A stretch of 64,000 nucleotides of DNA from Bacteroidales bacterium (GCA_900769555.1 CAAGHA010000122.1:25767-89766), one strand, 5' to 3'; positions 34,927 to 44,436 are shown, numbered from the stretch's first letter. The notes: a model not told the origin generated them from the sequence alone. Numbers and translations: made by a program.

Positions 34927-35859
34927 CTATTTTTGTAAATAAATCAAATCACCCAACTTGTCATTCCACTCCTTTGGTGTAAATACCCCCAATCCACTTG
35001 CAGGATAAAAAGTAATCTCTCCAAAATAAACTTTCTCTTGAATAGAGTATAAATCAATCCGAACAAATGGAATTTGATTCCCAATCTTAGAACAAATCGA
35101 AAACATGTTTTCTAAATTAGCGGGTTTTGCAACGGGTTTCAACCCATTTTTCACAATATCGATATCATGTGTGGGATTAAGTCCGACAAATGACATATGC
35201 TCCCACATTCTATCATAAAAGTCTATAGTTTCATTACTTCTTCTATCCCGAATTACTTGACAATACAATGGGAACCCACCAAAGCAATAAAACTTGTAAT
35301 CTATCAGATCTTCTAAACTCTCCTCTCCCATATATTTCTCAGCAATAATCCTTTTCTTAACATCTTTGTAAGGCCATTCTCTATAAGACTTATAAATACA
35401 ACTTTTCATTGATTTCCTCAGTTTCTCGATAGCAGCCATTCTATTGAAAGATGACTTATCTTTACAAATTACCACACCTGAACTTCCTCCTCCATGCGTT
35501 GTTTTCAAAACAAATTGATCCGGCAATTTATCCCACTCAATTTCTTCGGGAGTATCCCACACTCCTAACGTAGGAATAATATACTCCTCTCCAATAAGAT
35601 TTGCCACATATTCCTTCACGGCAAACTTATCTACCATGGTGGTATATTCCGGTTTCCGGTTATACAATTTTAACCATTGCAATTTTTCCGAAAATGTTTT
35701 AGGATTTTTCCAATCTATCCAATACCCCATCTTACACCTAAACAAGAGAGAGAGATAAAGTTTATCCGGAAATAGAAAACTCAAATTTTGCAATAGGGAA
35801 GCACAAAATTCTCCTCGGTTGCTTTTTAATAAATTTATGGCTGTTGAAATCTTGGACAT
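34927..35859 (-). CDS. TupA-like ATP-grasp protein (polysaccharide biosynthesis)
   Basis: 310 residues matching the TupA-like ATPgrasp family found in capsule and exopolysaccharide clusters. The family motif NPKTFSEKLQWLKLYNRKPE is near residue 52, followed by MVDKFAVKEYVANLIG, PDQFVLKTTHGGGSSGVVIC for ATP binding, and the C-terminal YFGEITFYPASGLGVFTPKEW. Its reaction is unproven. It is thought either to ligate amino acids to sugars or to act as a glycosyltransferase-like factor. It lies between wzy and the acetyltransferase, with two gene remnants after its stop. Confidence 0.85.
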   Translation of the reverse strand: MSKISTAINLLKSNRGEFCASLLQNLSFLFPDKLYLSLLFRCKMGYWIDWKNPKTFSEKLQWLKLYNRKPEYTTMVDKFAVKEYVANLIGEEYIIPTLGVWDTPEEIEWDKLPDQFVLKTTHGGGSSGVVICKDKSSFNRMAAIEKLRKSMKSCIYKSYREWPYKDVKKRIIAEKYMGEESLEDLIDYKFYCFGGFPLYCQVIRDRRSNETIDFYDRMWEHMSFVGLNPTHDIDIVKNGLKPVAKPANLENMFSICSKIGNQIPFVRIDLYSIQEKVYFGEITFYPASGLGVFTPKEWNDKLGDLIYLQK

Positions 35860-35897
35860 TAAAAATTAAATAAAATATGTAATACTTAAATTTTTAT

Positions 35898-37052
35898 TCA
35901 GTTCGCTTTCGCCACACAATAGCCTACCCCCATAGTAGTAAAAATATTCATACTCGCATACGACATTGAATAGAGTGTCAACATAAATAATGCTATAAAA
36001 TACGCTACAGAAGCATTTTTTATTTGGACGTCCTCAATTTTTTTCTCCATATTATAAAACGTCCGCCAATACCAAGCATACAAACAAACACCCAACAATC
36101 CATTGTTAATCATTAGTTCCAACCAATCGTTGTGAGCATAATTCCCTGCAAATTGAATTGTAGCATCTGCACCAAATCCGAACAAACAATGAAACAAAGA
36201 ACCATTCTCTAAAAATGAATACCACAACATAGAATAGATAGAATCCCTTCCACTTGCATTACCCTCTAACGTTTGCTCCACTCTTCGTTGAAAATAGGCA
36301 CTATTTGCCATTAGGTCTTGTACGACCAAAAATATCAAAATTGACGCAACAAAAGAAAGCAAAAAAAGATAGAGTTTTTCCCTTTGCGAAGCCTCTTTTA
36401 GCGAGTGATATAGAAAATAGATGGCAAGTATGGCTCCCAACAAGATGGCCCCTCGCTTCATACCCATCACCACAAAGGTTAAAATATAAACCAATGCGGC
36501 ATATTGCAACAACCTTTTTTTTCCCAGAAAAAAGAGCATTGGAATCAAGGTCATAAAACGGATTCCCAAGTTGTTGGTTATTTCCTCTCTCCCCGTATTT
36601 CGAGAGGCTTTTTGGTAATTTTGAATATAACTAAAAGTTACCAAAATCAAAAAGAGATAGAGATATAATTGAAGGTGCTTCTGCTCCAAAATCCCCATCT
36701 TAGCAAAAAGGTAATACACATAAATGGGTAAAAGAGATATATAAATATTTTTTAAATAATAAAAGGGTATAATCGCACTTAAATTATGTCCCATGATAAT
36801 TGACTCTCCTCGAAAAATACGAATCACCCCATAAACTGTAAACATTAAAATTAATAGATTCAATGCCTTTAGATAGGAATTAACATTGTAGTTTATATTT
36901 ACATAAAGAAAGCAATAGATGGAGAATAATAAAAGCAAAACCAAAATCATTTGCGCCATTCCTCCTCCATAATGAGAAAAAACAGTACCTTGCAAAAAAT
37001 ATAAACTCCATAAAAGGGTATATAAATGCAATAGTGTAGATGACTTTATCAT
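35898..37052 (-). CDS. wzy: Polysaccharide polymerase, Wzy-like (O-antigen ligase family)
   Basis: 384 residues with about ten membrane helices and one large periplasmic loop near YFQRRVEQTLEGNASGRDSI, the Wzy_C-type region with the catalytic-loop arginines. FGFGADATIQFAGNYAHNDWLELMINNG holds the conserved H-N-D/E-W-x-E motif of the O-antigen ligase/polymerase superfamily. It would polymerise lipid-linked repeat units in the periplasm. Its start overlaps the flippase stop by 4 bp (ATGA), tying the two together. The symbol is by role; sequence conservation in this family is low. Confidence 0.8.
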   Translation of the reverse strand: MIKSSTLLHLYTLLWSLYFLQGTVFSHYGGGMAQMILVLLLLFSIYCFLYVNINYNVNSYLKALNLLILMFTVYGVIRIFRGESIIMGHNLSAIIPFYYLKNIYISLLPIYVYYLFAKMGILEQKHLQLYLYLFLILVTFSYIQNYQKASRNTGREEITNNLGIRFMTLIPMLFFLGKKRLLQYAALVYILTFVVMGMKRGAILLGAILAIYFLYHSLKEASQREKLYLFLLSFVASILIFLVVQDLMANSAYFQRRVEQTLEGNASGRDSIYSMLWYSFLENGSLFHCLFGFGADATIQFAGNYAHNDWLELMINNGLLGVCLYAWYWRTFYNMEKKIEDVQIKNASVAYFIALFMLTLYSMSYASMNIFTTMGVGYCVAKAN

Positions 37053-38494
37053 TTTTTCAATCTTTTACAAAAATCTATAATGTACCCTCTTTCAACTTCA
37101 AATAAAGAAAGTACAAAAATGTATATACACACACTTAGTAAAAAATAAAATATATTTTCCGCAAGAGTTTTAGCTTCTGGTAAAATAATCAAAACAAAAG
37201 CGAAAGTAATAGTAGCTAAAATAGATGGAAAAACATTCTTAACCATTTGGACAAAAGAAATTTTAGTCAAATAATAAACTAATATAAAACTTACGATAAT
37301 GCCTTGAACTCTAAGCATTGCTCTAACCAAACATAATGTATCATATCCATCTGATATAAAATAATAGATCATTGGTACTAAAAATAATATATGTAATGTC
37401 TGTCCCAATACCGACATCTTTGGTTTCCCCAATGCTCTATACAACTCACTACTATAATGAGAGAACACGATTGTTAAAGCACCTGTCAGGCCCCATAATC
37501 CAATAAAATAGGCAGCTTCTGCCCACTGTGGTCCTAATAAGATGGCTGTAATAAAATCCCTAAACAGATAAATAATCATTCCCAATGGAATTACCAACAT
37601 ACCCACCAATTTCTGAAACTTAAAAAACATCTTCTTAAACTCGTCCGGATTATTTTGTAAGCGAGACAATGAGGAGTATAAGACCGGGGTTGTAGCAGAT
37701 GTTACCACCGAATTGATTTGAGCAACAGTGGTCATTGAAGTACGATACAATCCCAAATAATGAGGTGACAAAAATTTTCCAACAATAAAAAGATCTACAT
37801 AAGAAGTCAACCAAATAGATACAGACTCAACCATAGACCACATACTGAAAGAGAACATCTCCTTCAATTTGGAAAAACTATAGTATCGATTGGGTTTCCA
37901 TGGGGATTTTAAAGTAAGAAGAAGTGCATTGGAGAAATTCTGTGCAATCACACCCAAAATCAATGCCCAACAATTTCTAAAATACAAAGCCAATGGGATG
38001 GTTACAAAAAGAGGAATCAAAACTCCTACTATGCGAACATAAAACAGGGTTTTAAAATCAAACCCTCTTTTATAAAGAGCCATCTGAATGCTTGAAAAGG
38101 CTGCTAAAGGTATGCAACATCCTGCTACCGCAATCTCGGTGCTTTCGTTGGGACTTCCAACTAATTCAGCTATTGGCTGAGAGAAGATGATAATCAATCC
38201 CCAAATTAACAAGGAAAAAATCAAATTGGTCCAAAATGCAACATTAGTAGATTGATATAACTCTTCATCGCTACTAAACTCATGTTGAATAAGAAATTTT
38301 TGGAATCCGGCATCTGTAAATATCTCGGCAAAAGAGATAACCATCATTACCGTAACCAATACACCAAAAGCATCGGGCGTCAAGATGCGCGCCAAGAGCA
38401 TTGTGGTGACAGGTGCTACCAACTTGGCCGCTATCTCTGTTACGGAAGACCACTTGGTGGCTGTAACTATTTTTTTATTTAACTCTTCTCCCAT
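37049..38494 (-). CDS. wzx: Lipid-linked oligosaccharide flippase, Wzx-like (MOP superfamily)
   Basis: 481 residues with 12-14 hydrophobic helices. The N-terminal TKWSSVTEIAAKLVAPVTTMLLARILTP and FTDAGFQKFLIQHE are typical of the polysaccharide-transporter family (WzxC/TuaB type). It flips undecaprenyl-PP-linked repeat units to the periplasmic face for the Wzy polymerase that follows. It is preceded 45 bp by the nucleotide-sugar dehydrogenase. Confidence 0.9.
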   Translation of the reverse strand: MGEELNKKIVTATKWSSVTEIAAKLVAPVTTMLLARILTPDAFGVLVTVMMVISFAEIFTDAGFQKFLIQHEFSSDEELYQSTNVAFWTNLIFSLLIWGLIIIFSQPIAELVGSPNESTEIAVAGCCIPLAAFSSIQMALYKRGFDFKTLFYVRIVGVLIPLFVTIPLALYFRNCWALILGVIAQNFSNALLLTLKSPWKPNRYYSFSKLKEMFSFSMWSMVESVSIWLTSYVDLFIVGKFLSPHYLGLYRTSMTTVAQINSVVTSATTPVLYSSLSRLQNNPDEFKKMFFKFQKLVGMLVIPLGMIIYLFRDFITAILLGPQWAEAAYFIGLWGLTGALTIVFSHYSSELYRALGKPKMSVLGQTLHILFLVPMIYYFISDGYDTLCLVRAMLRVQGIIVSFILVYYLTKISFVQMVKNVFPSILATITFAFVLIILPEAKTLAENIFYFLLSVCIYIFVLSLFEVERGYIIDFCKRLKK

Positions 38495-38539
38495 ATTGTT
38501 GAAGGTTTCAAGTTTCAGGTTGCTTGAATCCTGAATCTC

Positions 38540-39799
38540 CTATAACCTACCATCTACCAACTTTCTATCCAGAACTCCTTTGACATCATAAATCACTGTA
38601 TTTTGATGTTTGTATCGAGTTAAATCCAAATTTAAATTCTCTTTGTGAGCAACTGCCAAAATGATGACATCATAACATCCTTGTGATAAATGGTTAGAGA
38701 CCTCGATGTTGTACTCCTTGAAAACTCGATCCGGATTAACCATTGGGTCATAGACCGTAATGTGCTCTGTATATTCTCGAAAAGTATGATAAATATCTAT
38801 CACCTTGGTGTTTCTGACATCCGGGCAATTCTCTTTAAAAGCAAAACCTAAAATCAACACCTTGGCATCTTTTACAAGAACTCCCTTTTTGTTCATGCAC
38901 TTAATGACCTGCTGTGCCACATAATCCCCCATACCATCATTCAACCTGCGAGCATCGGTCATGATACGAGGCAATACCCCATACACTTGCGCTTTTTGAA
39001 TCAAGTAATAAGGATCCACACTGATGCAATGTCCGCCCACCAAACCGGGTTTCATCGGAATAAAATTCCATTTACTTGCAGCCGCCTCAATTACCTCTTG
39101 CGTATCGATTCCCATGGCATTAAAAATTCGAGCCAATTCGTTTACAAAAGCGATATTAACATCCCTCTGAGCATTTTCAATGATTTTAGAAGCTTCCGCC
39201 ACACGGATTGAAGAGGCTTTATGCGTACCATTGAGAAGAACCGAATTGTAGATGGCATCTATTCTATCTGCAATCTCCGGTGTAGAACCCGACGTTACCT
39301 TTTTAATCTTTTCGACAGTATGTTCTTTATCGCCCGGATTGATTCGTTCCGGCGAATATCCCACAAAAAAGTCTCGATTAAAAACCAATCCAGAAATCCG
39401 TTCTATTACCGGAATGCATTCCTCTTCAGTTACACCGGGATAAACGGTTGATTCATAAACAACAATATCACCATTCGAGAGAACCCGTCCTACTGTTTCA
39501 GAAGCGGAGAGAAGAGGTTGCAAATTAGGACGATTATTTTGATCCACCGGAGTTGGAACTGCCACCACATAGAAATCAGCCGTCCTTATCTCCTCTTCAG
39601 ACGTAGTAAAAGTAAGATTAGAAGCAAGAGCCTCTCGTAACAACACCTCTTCCACCTCTTGTGTTTCGTCCACTCCCCTATTCAGAGCATCCACGCGCTC
39701 TTTATTCACATCAAAACCAATGGTTTTATATTTCGTAGAGAAGAGACGAGCCAAAGGAAGTCCGACATAACCAAGACCAATAACTGCTATTTTCATCAA
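38540..39799 (-). CDS. Nucleotide-sugar 6-dehydrogenase (WbpA/TviB-like)
   Basis: 419 residues of the UDP-glucose/GDP-mannose dehydrogenase family. GLGYVGLP (8-15) binds NAD. VVAVPTPVD, YESTVYPGVTEE and the catalytic-cysteine motif KPGLVGGHCISVDPYYL (Cys about 263) are present, and AFKENCPDVRNTKVIDI lies in the C-terminal UDP-binding domain. The length and the VGGHCISVDPYYL form resemble WbpA/TviB enzymes acting on UDP-GlcNAc or UDP-GalNAc more than UDP-glucose dehydrogenase. The product is a HexNAc uronic acid, giving the polysaccharide an acidic residue. A 245-bp gap with two family A-like repeats separates it from wzc. Confidence 0.9.
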   Translation of the reverse strand: MMKIAVIGLGYVGLPLARLFSTKYKTIGFDVNKERVDALNRGVDETQEVEEVLLREALASNLTFTTSEEEIRTADFYVVAVPTPVDQNNRPNLQPLLSASETVGRVLSNGDIVVYESTVYPGVTEEECIPVIERISGLVFNRDFFVGYSPERINPGDKEHTVEKIKKVTSGSTPEIADRIDAIYNSVLLNGTHKASSIRVAEASKIIENAQRDVNIAFVNELARIFNAMGIDTQEVIEAAASKWNFIPMKPGLVGGHCISVDPYYLIQKAQVYGVLPRIMTDARRLNDGMGDYVAQQVIKCMNKKGVLVKDAKVLILGFAFKENCPDVRNTKVIDIYHTFREYTEHITVYDPMVNPDRVFKEYNIEVSNHLSQGCYDVIILAVAHKENLNLDLTRYKHQNTVIYDVKGVLDRKLVDGRL

Positions 39800-39823
39800 A
39801 AAATTTATAACAATTTATCTAAA

Positions 39824-39883
39824 GGCAGGTTCTAAAAATTCATTTTGCAGAATATAAAAAAAGCAAAAATCATAGAAGCTGCC
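39824..39883. repeat. Short family A-like inverted repeat
   Basis: 60 bp between GGCAGGTTCTAAAAATTCAT and the inverted ATCATAGAAGCTGCC. Similar copies start again at about 40003 (GGCAACTTCTAAAAATCACG). They lie in the gap between the dehydrogenase and wzc, inside the predicted capsule operon. Confidence 0.5.
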
Positions 39884-40044
39884 TTATGAACATTCCGGAC
39901 ACGCTTCGCGGACGTCAGTAACAGTAATCATCACCGACAAACTCCACGATTTATTTTTAATTGCAAACGAAACGAAAGGTTAAGAGAGATTTTAAGGCAA
40001 CTTCTAAAAATCACGATAATGATTATGAAGAAGAGAACCTATCA

Positions 40045-42378
40045 TTAATCCTCCCTTTTTATATATCTGTACTCATACTTACCATAGCCATAACCATAAG
40101 TAGCATAAATACGTTGTAAGAACTTCTCCTCATACAAACCATTCAACACCAACGACGTTTTTGGCAATCGCCCCTCTTCAACCAAAGCATTGATTGACTT
40201 AAACCAATGTTTATTGGAATAGTTAGCACGGAAAACAATTGCACTGATATCCGCCACTCTCGCCAAAACCAAGGTATCAGAAACCAAAGAAAGTGGCGCA
40301 GAATCAATCAATATATAATCAAAATTTGAACGAAGATAACTAATCAAATCATCCAAACGTCCGGAAGATAACAACTCTGTAGGATTCGGAGGTATCGGTC
40401 CGGATGGTATCACACACAAATTTTCATATTCCGTTTGAATAATCACATCCTCGCATCGAACATCCGAATGAGCCAAGAAATTAGACAACCCAACCTTAAC
40501 CTCGTTACAGAAAAAATCTTTCAGATGTGGATTACGAATATCGGCACCAATCGTCACCACTTTCTTCCCCAAGGAGGCAAAAGAGATAGCCGTATTGGCA
40601 GTAATAAAGGTCTTACCTTCACCGGAAGAATAAGAAGAGAAGAGTATCACCTTCTGCTCTTTATCCTTCAACAAGAACTGAATATTTGTTCGAAGCATAC
40701 GGAATACCTCTTTCCGAAGCGAATCTAAATTAGACTCAGGAATATACTCTTCGGAAAAATAGGGAACCTCTACCAACAATGGAAGAGAGGTTAAATTCTC
40801 CTTCTCAATAGCATTAGAATTTTTAATATAGATAGAGAAATACCTTTTCAACAGAACATATACCACAGAAACAGCCACAGCAATAACGAAAGCAAAGAAG
40901 AGGATAATAGACTTCTTTGGCGCAATTGGCAACGCATCTGCCATACTCTCATCCACAACCTTCGCTTTATTAACCGTTGCAGCCATTGCCAATGCATTCT
41001 CTTCTCTCTTCTCCAACAACATCAAAAAGAGTTGTTGTTGAATGTGTCGTTGACGCTCAATCTCCTCAAACAGACGTTGTTGTGTTGGTACATTATAAAT
41101 TTTACCACGATATTTATCCAATTGCTGCTTTAAGTCGGCTTGTGAAATCTTCAACCCAGACTCTACATTATCCACCAAAGTAAGCACATTGTCGTACAAG
41201 CCATTGATCTGACTGGTCAATTGCACCACCACCGGATTATGCTCAGAAGTAGTTTGCATCAAACGATTTCTCTCTAATAACATTTTGTTATAAAGATTGA
41301 TTTGCTCCACCAATCCACGATCTGTCAAACCAACATTAGAAGGGATTACCATTCCCCTATTTTGTTCATTGTTCAAATACTCTTTCAAGAAAAGCACCAA
41401 TTTCAACTGCGTCTCATTATCCACACGTTTCTGCTCATATTCAGCACTTTTTGCCAAAGATAAATCAGCATTCGAGAAAACATCGGTCAACCCCTCTTTT
41501 CTTTTGTACTCTTCCAAATCCTTTTCGGTCACCCCCAATTCATCTTGAAGCATCTTGATTCGCTCTTCAATAAAAATAGCAGTTTTCAGACCCGATTCGT
41601 TTTTCTCATCAATGGCCATTTTATTGTAAATAGAAATCAATCCATCCAAGAATTTAATCCCACGTTCTTTATTGGTGGTAACAAACTTCAAATTGATTAC
41701 AGAAGTTGTCTTACTAAAAGGCATCACTGTCAGATTTTGAGAATAAGAACGAGCCACAGACATTGGCGATTGCAACTTAACAATCATCTTTTTACACTCG
41801 CTCAACTGACACTCCATATCCTTATCCAATTCCAACGGACCCAATGGAGTATGCACCACCAAAGGGAAAGAAGAAAAAGTGGTATCAATCAATTGTTCTT
41901 CACCGCAAAAAAGAAGCAAATCCATCTCTTCCGGGTCACTCAAATCTAGTTCAAAAATATAGGGTTGAGTCAACTCTTGAAGCAAGAAAAGAGAATCTCT
42001 CAAAATTACCGGAGACTTTTCATACAAATCAAAAGTACGAAGACCTCGTTTCCCCTCATAACTTTTGTATAAACCTAACTCCTGCACCGCACGACGAGCC
42101 AACGATTTAGAGCGTAGAATTTCCACCTCATTATCCGTTGCCGACTTTGCAAGCGCGTTAATATCCTCAAAAACAGAAAGTTCAGTCATAAAATCTCCTC
42201 CACGTTTCTCATCTCGAACCATTACAGACGCAGTAACACGATAGGTTGGCATCGCATAATAGATATAAATACATGCAACAGCCAAACAAACCACAATAGA
42301 GATTACAAAAACTCTCCAGTTGGACAAAAAGTGATATAGTAAATCCTTTACATCAATACCTTCCTCATTTTTATTCAT
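40045..42378 (-). CDS. wzc: Polysaccharide co-polymerase with tyrosine autokinase domain (Wzc)
   Basis: 777 residues. The N-terminal membrane helix (about 19-39) and a Wzz-type chain-length domain are followed by a long coiled-coil periplasmic part (about 250-460), a second helix near 500 (IILFFAFVIAVAVSVVYVLL) and a cytoplasmic BY-kinase. The kinase has Walker A SSGEGKTFIT (about 583), a Walker A' written IGADIRNP (usually DADxR) and Walker B YILIDSAPL. The tail (YATYGYGYGKYEYRYIKRED) has seven tyrosines, the phosphorylation cluster of Wzc. It controls chain length and works with Wza. Walker A' carries Gly-Ala-Asp in place of the usual Asp-Ala-Asp. Confidence 0.93.
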   Translation of the reverse strand: MNKNEEGIDVKDLLYHFLSNWRVFVISIVVCLAVACIYIYYAMPTYRVTASVMVRDEKRGGDFMTELSVFEDINALAKSATDNEVEILRSKSLARRAVQELGLYKSYEGKRGLRTFDLYEKSPVILRDSLFLLQELTQPYIFELDLSDPEEMDLLLFCGEEQLIDTTFSSFPLVVHTPLGPLELDKDMECQLSECKKMIVKLQSPMSVARSYSQNLTVMPFSKTTSVINLKFVTTNKERGIKFLDGLISIYNKMAIDEKNESGLKTAIFIEERIKMLQDELGVTEKDLEEYKRKEGLTDVFSNADLSLAKSAEYEQKRVDNETQLKLVLFLKEYLNNEQNRGMVIPSNVGLTDRGLVEQINLYNKMLLERNRLMQTTSEHNPVVVQLTSQINGLYDNVLTLVDNVESGLKISQADLKQQLDKYRGKIYNVPTQQRLFEEIERQRHIQQQLFLMLLEKREENALAMAATVNKAKVVDESMADALPIAPKKSIILFFAFVIAVAVSVVYVLLKRYFSIYIKNSNAIEKENLTSLPLLVEVPYFSEEYIPESNLDSLRKEVFRMLRTNIQFLLKDKEQKVILFSSYSSGEGKTFITANTAISFASLGKKVVTIGADIRNPHLKDFFCNEVKVGLSNFLAHSDVRCEDVIIQTEYENLCVIPSGPIPPNPTELLSSGRLDDLISYLRSNFDYILIDSAPLSLVSDTLVLARVADISAIVFRANYSNKHWFKSINALVEEGRLPKTSLVLNGLYEEKFLQRIYATYGYGYGKYEYRYIKRED

Positions 42379-42393
42379 ACGAACCTCCTTCCT

Positions 42394-43218
42394 TTAATCG
42401 CCGGAAGCAGCAATGATTGTTACAATCAAACTAGCCACCGACACTGCCGCAGTCACACCGGATAATATCTGACCCGTCAGTGCACTATATTTACTATTAC
42501 GCATTCTTGTCTTATTCGGTTCCACATACAACACATCATTTTGTTGCAAATAGAAATAAGGCGAATGAATTAAATTTTTATCCGTTAAATCTAAAATAAC
42601 AACCTCCCTTTTCCCATCGACCGACTCACGCATTAATTTTACATTGTCTCTCTTTCCATAAATCGTCAAATCTCCGGCTAAAGCCAAAGCTTCCAAAACA
42701 TTCACTTTCTCATTCGTTATCGTATAGGTATTCGGACGATTCACCTCGCCCAAGACAGATATTTTATAATTCACCATACGAACGTTAATCAAAGGCTCTT
42801 CCTTCAAATAAGGACGCAACTGCTCTTTTAAATAGGCCTCAACCTGATTTTTTGTCATATCTGCCACCTTTATCTTTCCTAAGACCGGAAAATCAATAGA
42901 TCCTTCATTATCCACCAAATATTTTTGCAATGAATTTTCTCCATTGGTACTGACAGATGGAGAAGCAGAGCCGGACGGATACATCAAATTAAAAGGGACT
43001 GATGCTTCTCTATCGAAAGTATTTACAGTAATCGTCAATAAATCTTTCGGTTTTATTCGCGCATCATACAACTCCTGAACCACCACTGCCGAATCCATAC
43101 CTGCATCTTGCAGATAGGCAATGTTCTTTTGCGTTGAACAAGAAACAATAAATAGGAATAAAAAGAACCCTAAAAATCTCACTACTCCCATAAATATATT
43201 ATTAAACACTACTTTCAT
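42394..43218 (-). CDS. wza: Polysaccharide export outer-membrane lipoprotein (Wza)
   Basis: 274 residues. The lipoprotein signal ends FIVSCS (lipobox with Cys about 28). The Poly_export domain (IKPKDLLTITVNTFDREASV) and two SLBB-like segments (ISVLGEVNRPNTYTITNEKV, then VLYVEPNKTRM) follow. A C-terminal hydrophobic helix (GVTAAVSVASLIVTIIAAS) fits the outer-membrane crossing helix of Wza. It is the first gene of the long operon and starts 15 bp before wzc. Bacteroidota Wza proteins are shorter than the E. coli form because one SLBB domain is absent. Confidence 0.92.
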   Translation of the reverse strand: MKVVFNNIFMGVVRFLGFFLFLFIVSCSTQKNIAYLQDAGMDSAVVVQELYDARIKPKDLLTITVNTFDREASVPFNLMYPSGSASPSVSTNGENSLQKYLVDNEGSIDFPVLGKIKVADMTKNQVEAYLKEQLRPYLKEEPLINVRMVNYKISVLGEVNRPNTYTITNEKVNVLEALALAGDLTIYGKRDNVKLMRESVDGKREVVILDLTDKNLIHSPYFYLQQNDVLYVEPNKTRMRNSKYSALTGQILSGVTAAVSVASLIVTIIAASGD

Positions 43219-43332
43219 TGAAATTCGTTATTATTACTAAAAATCACAGCAAACAACCCATAAATCGAATTTTGAAATTTCCTTCTACAAACTCAAAACC
43301 ATTTTAACCAATTTACAGGTGTTGACTATAGA

Positions 43333-43363
43333 CAAATATAACAAAAAGAATTATTTTTACAAA
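43333..43363 (-). promoter_or_regulatory. Predicted promoter of the polysaccharide operon
   Basis: On the minus strand TTTG (43363-43360), 19 bp, TATATTTG (43340-43333): an excellent match to the Bacteroidota consensus. It would give a leader of about 110 nt before the wza ATG at 43218. No upxY/NusG-like gene and no JUMPstart motif were seen. Confidence 0.75.
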
Positions 43364-43445
43364 ACTTATAACAACTATTTTTTTTGACATAGTAGATTTT
43401 TAATAAAACAGGACGTGTATTTCGGTATTTGACAAATTCTATAAG

Positions 43446-43604
43446 GGAGGGTTCTATAAATTAGGTCGAGATAATTTTAAAGAGTATTTGAGTTAGAACG
43501 TTTATATTTATAAAGGAGCGACATAAAGATCGTAACTAAGTAAATATAAGAAGTATAGCACAAATAAATTCAATTTTATCTCGTGCTAACTTATAGAACT
43601 TACC
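43446..43604. repeat. Long-type family A repeat
   Basis: 159 bp bounded by GGAGGGTTCTATAAATTA and TAACTTATAGAACTTACC, which are inverted repeats. The interior (GAGATAATTTTAAAGAG, AAAGGAGCGACATAAAGATC) aligns with the copies at 4200, 46641 and 61779. The flanking 4-mers do not match. Confidence 0.7.
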
Positions 43605-43644
43605 ACACGAAAATATATCGCAGCCTCAAACAGATTATTGAAAA

Positions 43645-43729
43645 AGGAATTAGGAGTTAGGACTGTATGCAAATTTATTTTAGCAGATTGCTCAATAAAA
43701 GAGATACCAATTTCTAACTCCTAATTCCT
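43645..43729 (-). other. Perfect 16-bp inverted repeat after the SagB-like gene
   Basis: AGGAATTAGGAGTTAG (43645-43660) is the exact inverse of CTAACTCCTAATTCCT (43714-43729), with a 53-nt loop. It begins 8 bp past the gene's stop codon at 43738. It could help end transcription, but there is no T run, and a similar GTTAGGAATAAGGAATT string occurs near 13549, so it may be another dispersed repeat. Confidence 0.5.
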
Positions 43730-43737
43730 AATAATTC

Positions 43738-44436
43738 CTATAACGTTCCGATAGCATGGGATAACAAAACCTTTCCGTTTTTAATTCCCAATAAACCAGC
43801 AACAAGTTCTCTATCAACACTTCCGCAAACAACCGTTGCTAAGTTCTTTGCCGCACAATAGAGATAAATATTCTGACTTACATAACCAACATCAGTTGCA
43901 GAATAGAAAGCTTTAGCCTCATCATCAAAGCCCTCCATCTTATCAAAATCAACCACCAAAGAGATAGCAACAGAAGCCGCTGCATAGAATGGTTGAGTAC
44001 CAGCCGAAGTACGATAATCCCCCTCTTTCACCAATTTCAAAGAATGAGTGGATGCCTCATAACGATAAATTGCAGCAGAAGTAAATAAATAAACATCAAT
44101 CTCTTGCGCATTACGAGCAGATGGCGCTGTACGTTTTCCATCCTCTACTCGATTTACACCATTCGCAGCCCAAAGCAAATCAGAAATTTGTTGATCAGAC
44201 AAATCGTTGTTAGAAAATGCTCGCTCTGTTCTTCTAGCAGCCAATGCCTCCATTACATCTACACCCAAAGCAGTTGATGGGGGTAACAAAGCGATAGAAT
44301 CTTGATTTAATGACGAAAAAGTGTAAGTAGCTTGCTCTTCTACGACATTGGATGCTACCTCCTTTTTCGAATCACATGAAACAACTCCAATAATCATGAA
44401 AAGAGTTGCTGCAAGTAAAGTTAATTTCTTTCTCAT
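43738..44436 (-). CDS. Exported SagB/nitroreductase-family lipoprotein
   Basis: 232 residues. The signal ends in VVSC (Cys about 20), giving a lipoprotein, unlike cytoplasmic nitroreductases. The FMN-binding fold appears as LAARRTERAFSNNDLSDQQISDLLWAANG, then TAPSARNAQEIDVYLF and the C-terminal GLLGIKNGKVLLSHAIG. SagB-type oxidoreductases usually oxidise thiazoline or oxazoline rings in peptide products. Here no peptide precursor or cyclodehydratase genes are nearby, so the role is open. The start is ATG at 44436, since a longer frame would run into the DedA gene. Confidence 0.8.
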   Translation of the reverse strand: MRKKLTLLAATLFMIIGVVSCDSKKEVASNVVEEQATYTFSSLNQDSIALLPPSTALGVDVMEALAARRTERAFSNNDLSDQQISDLLWAANGVNRVEDGKRTAPSARNAQEIDVYLFTSAAIYRYEASTHSLKLVKEGDYRTSAGTQPFYAAASVAISLVVDFDKMEGFDDEAKAFYSATDVGYVSQNIYLYCAAKNLATVVCGSVDRELVAGLLGIKNGKVLLSHAIGTL

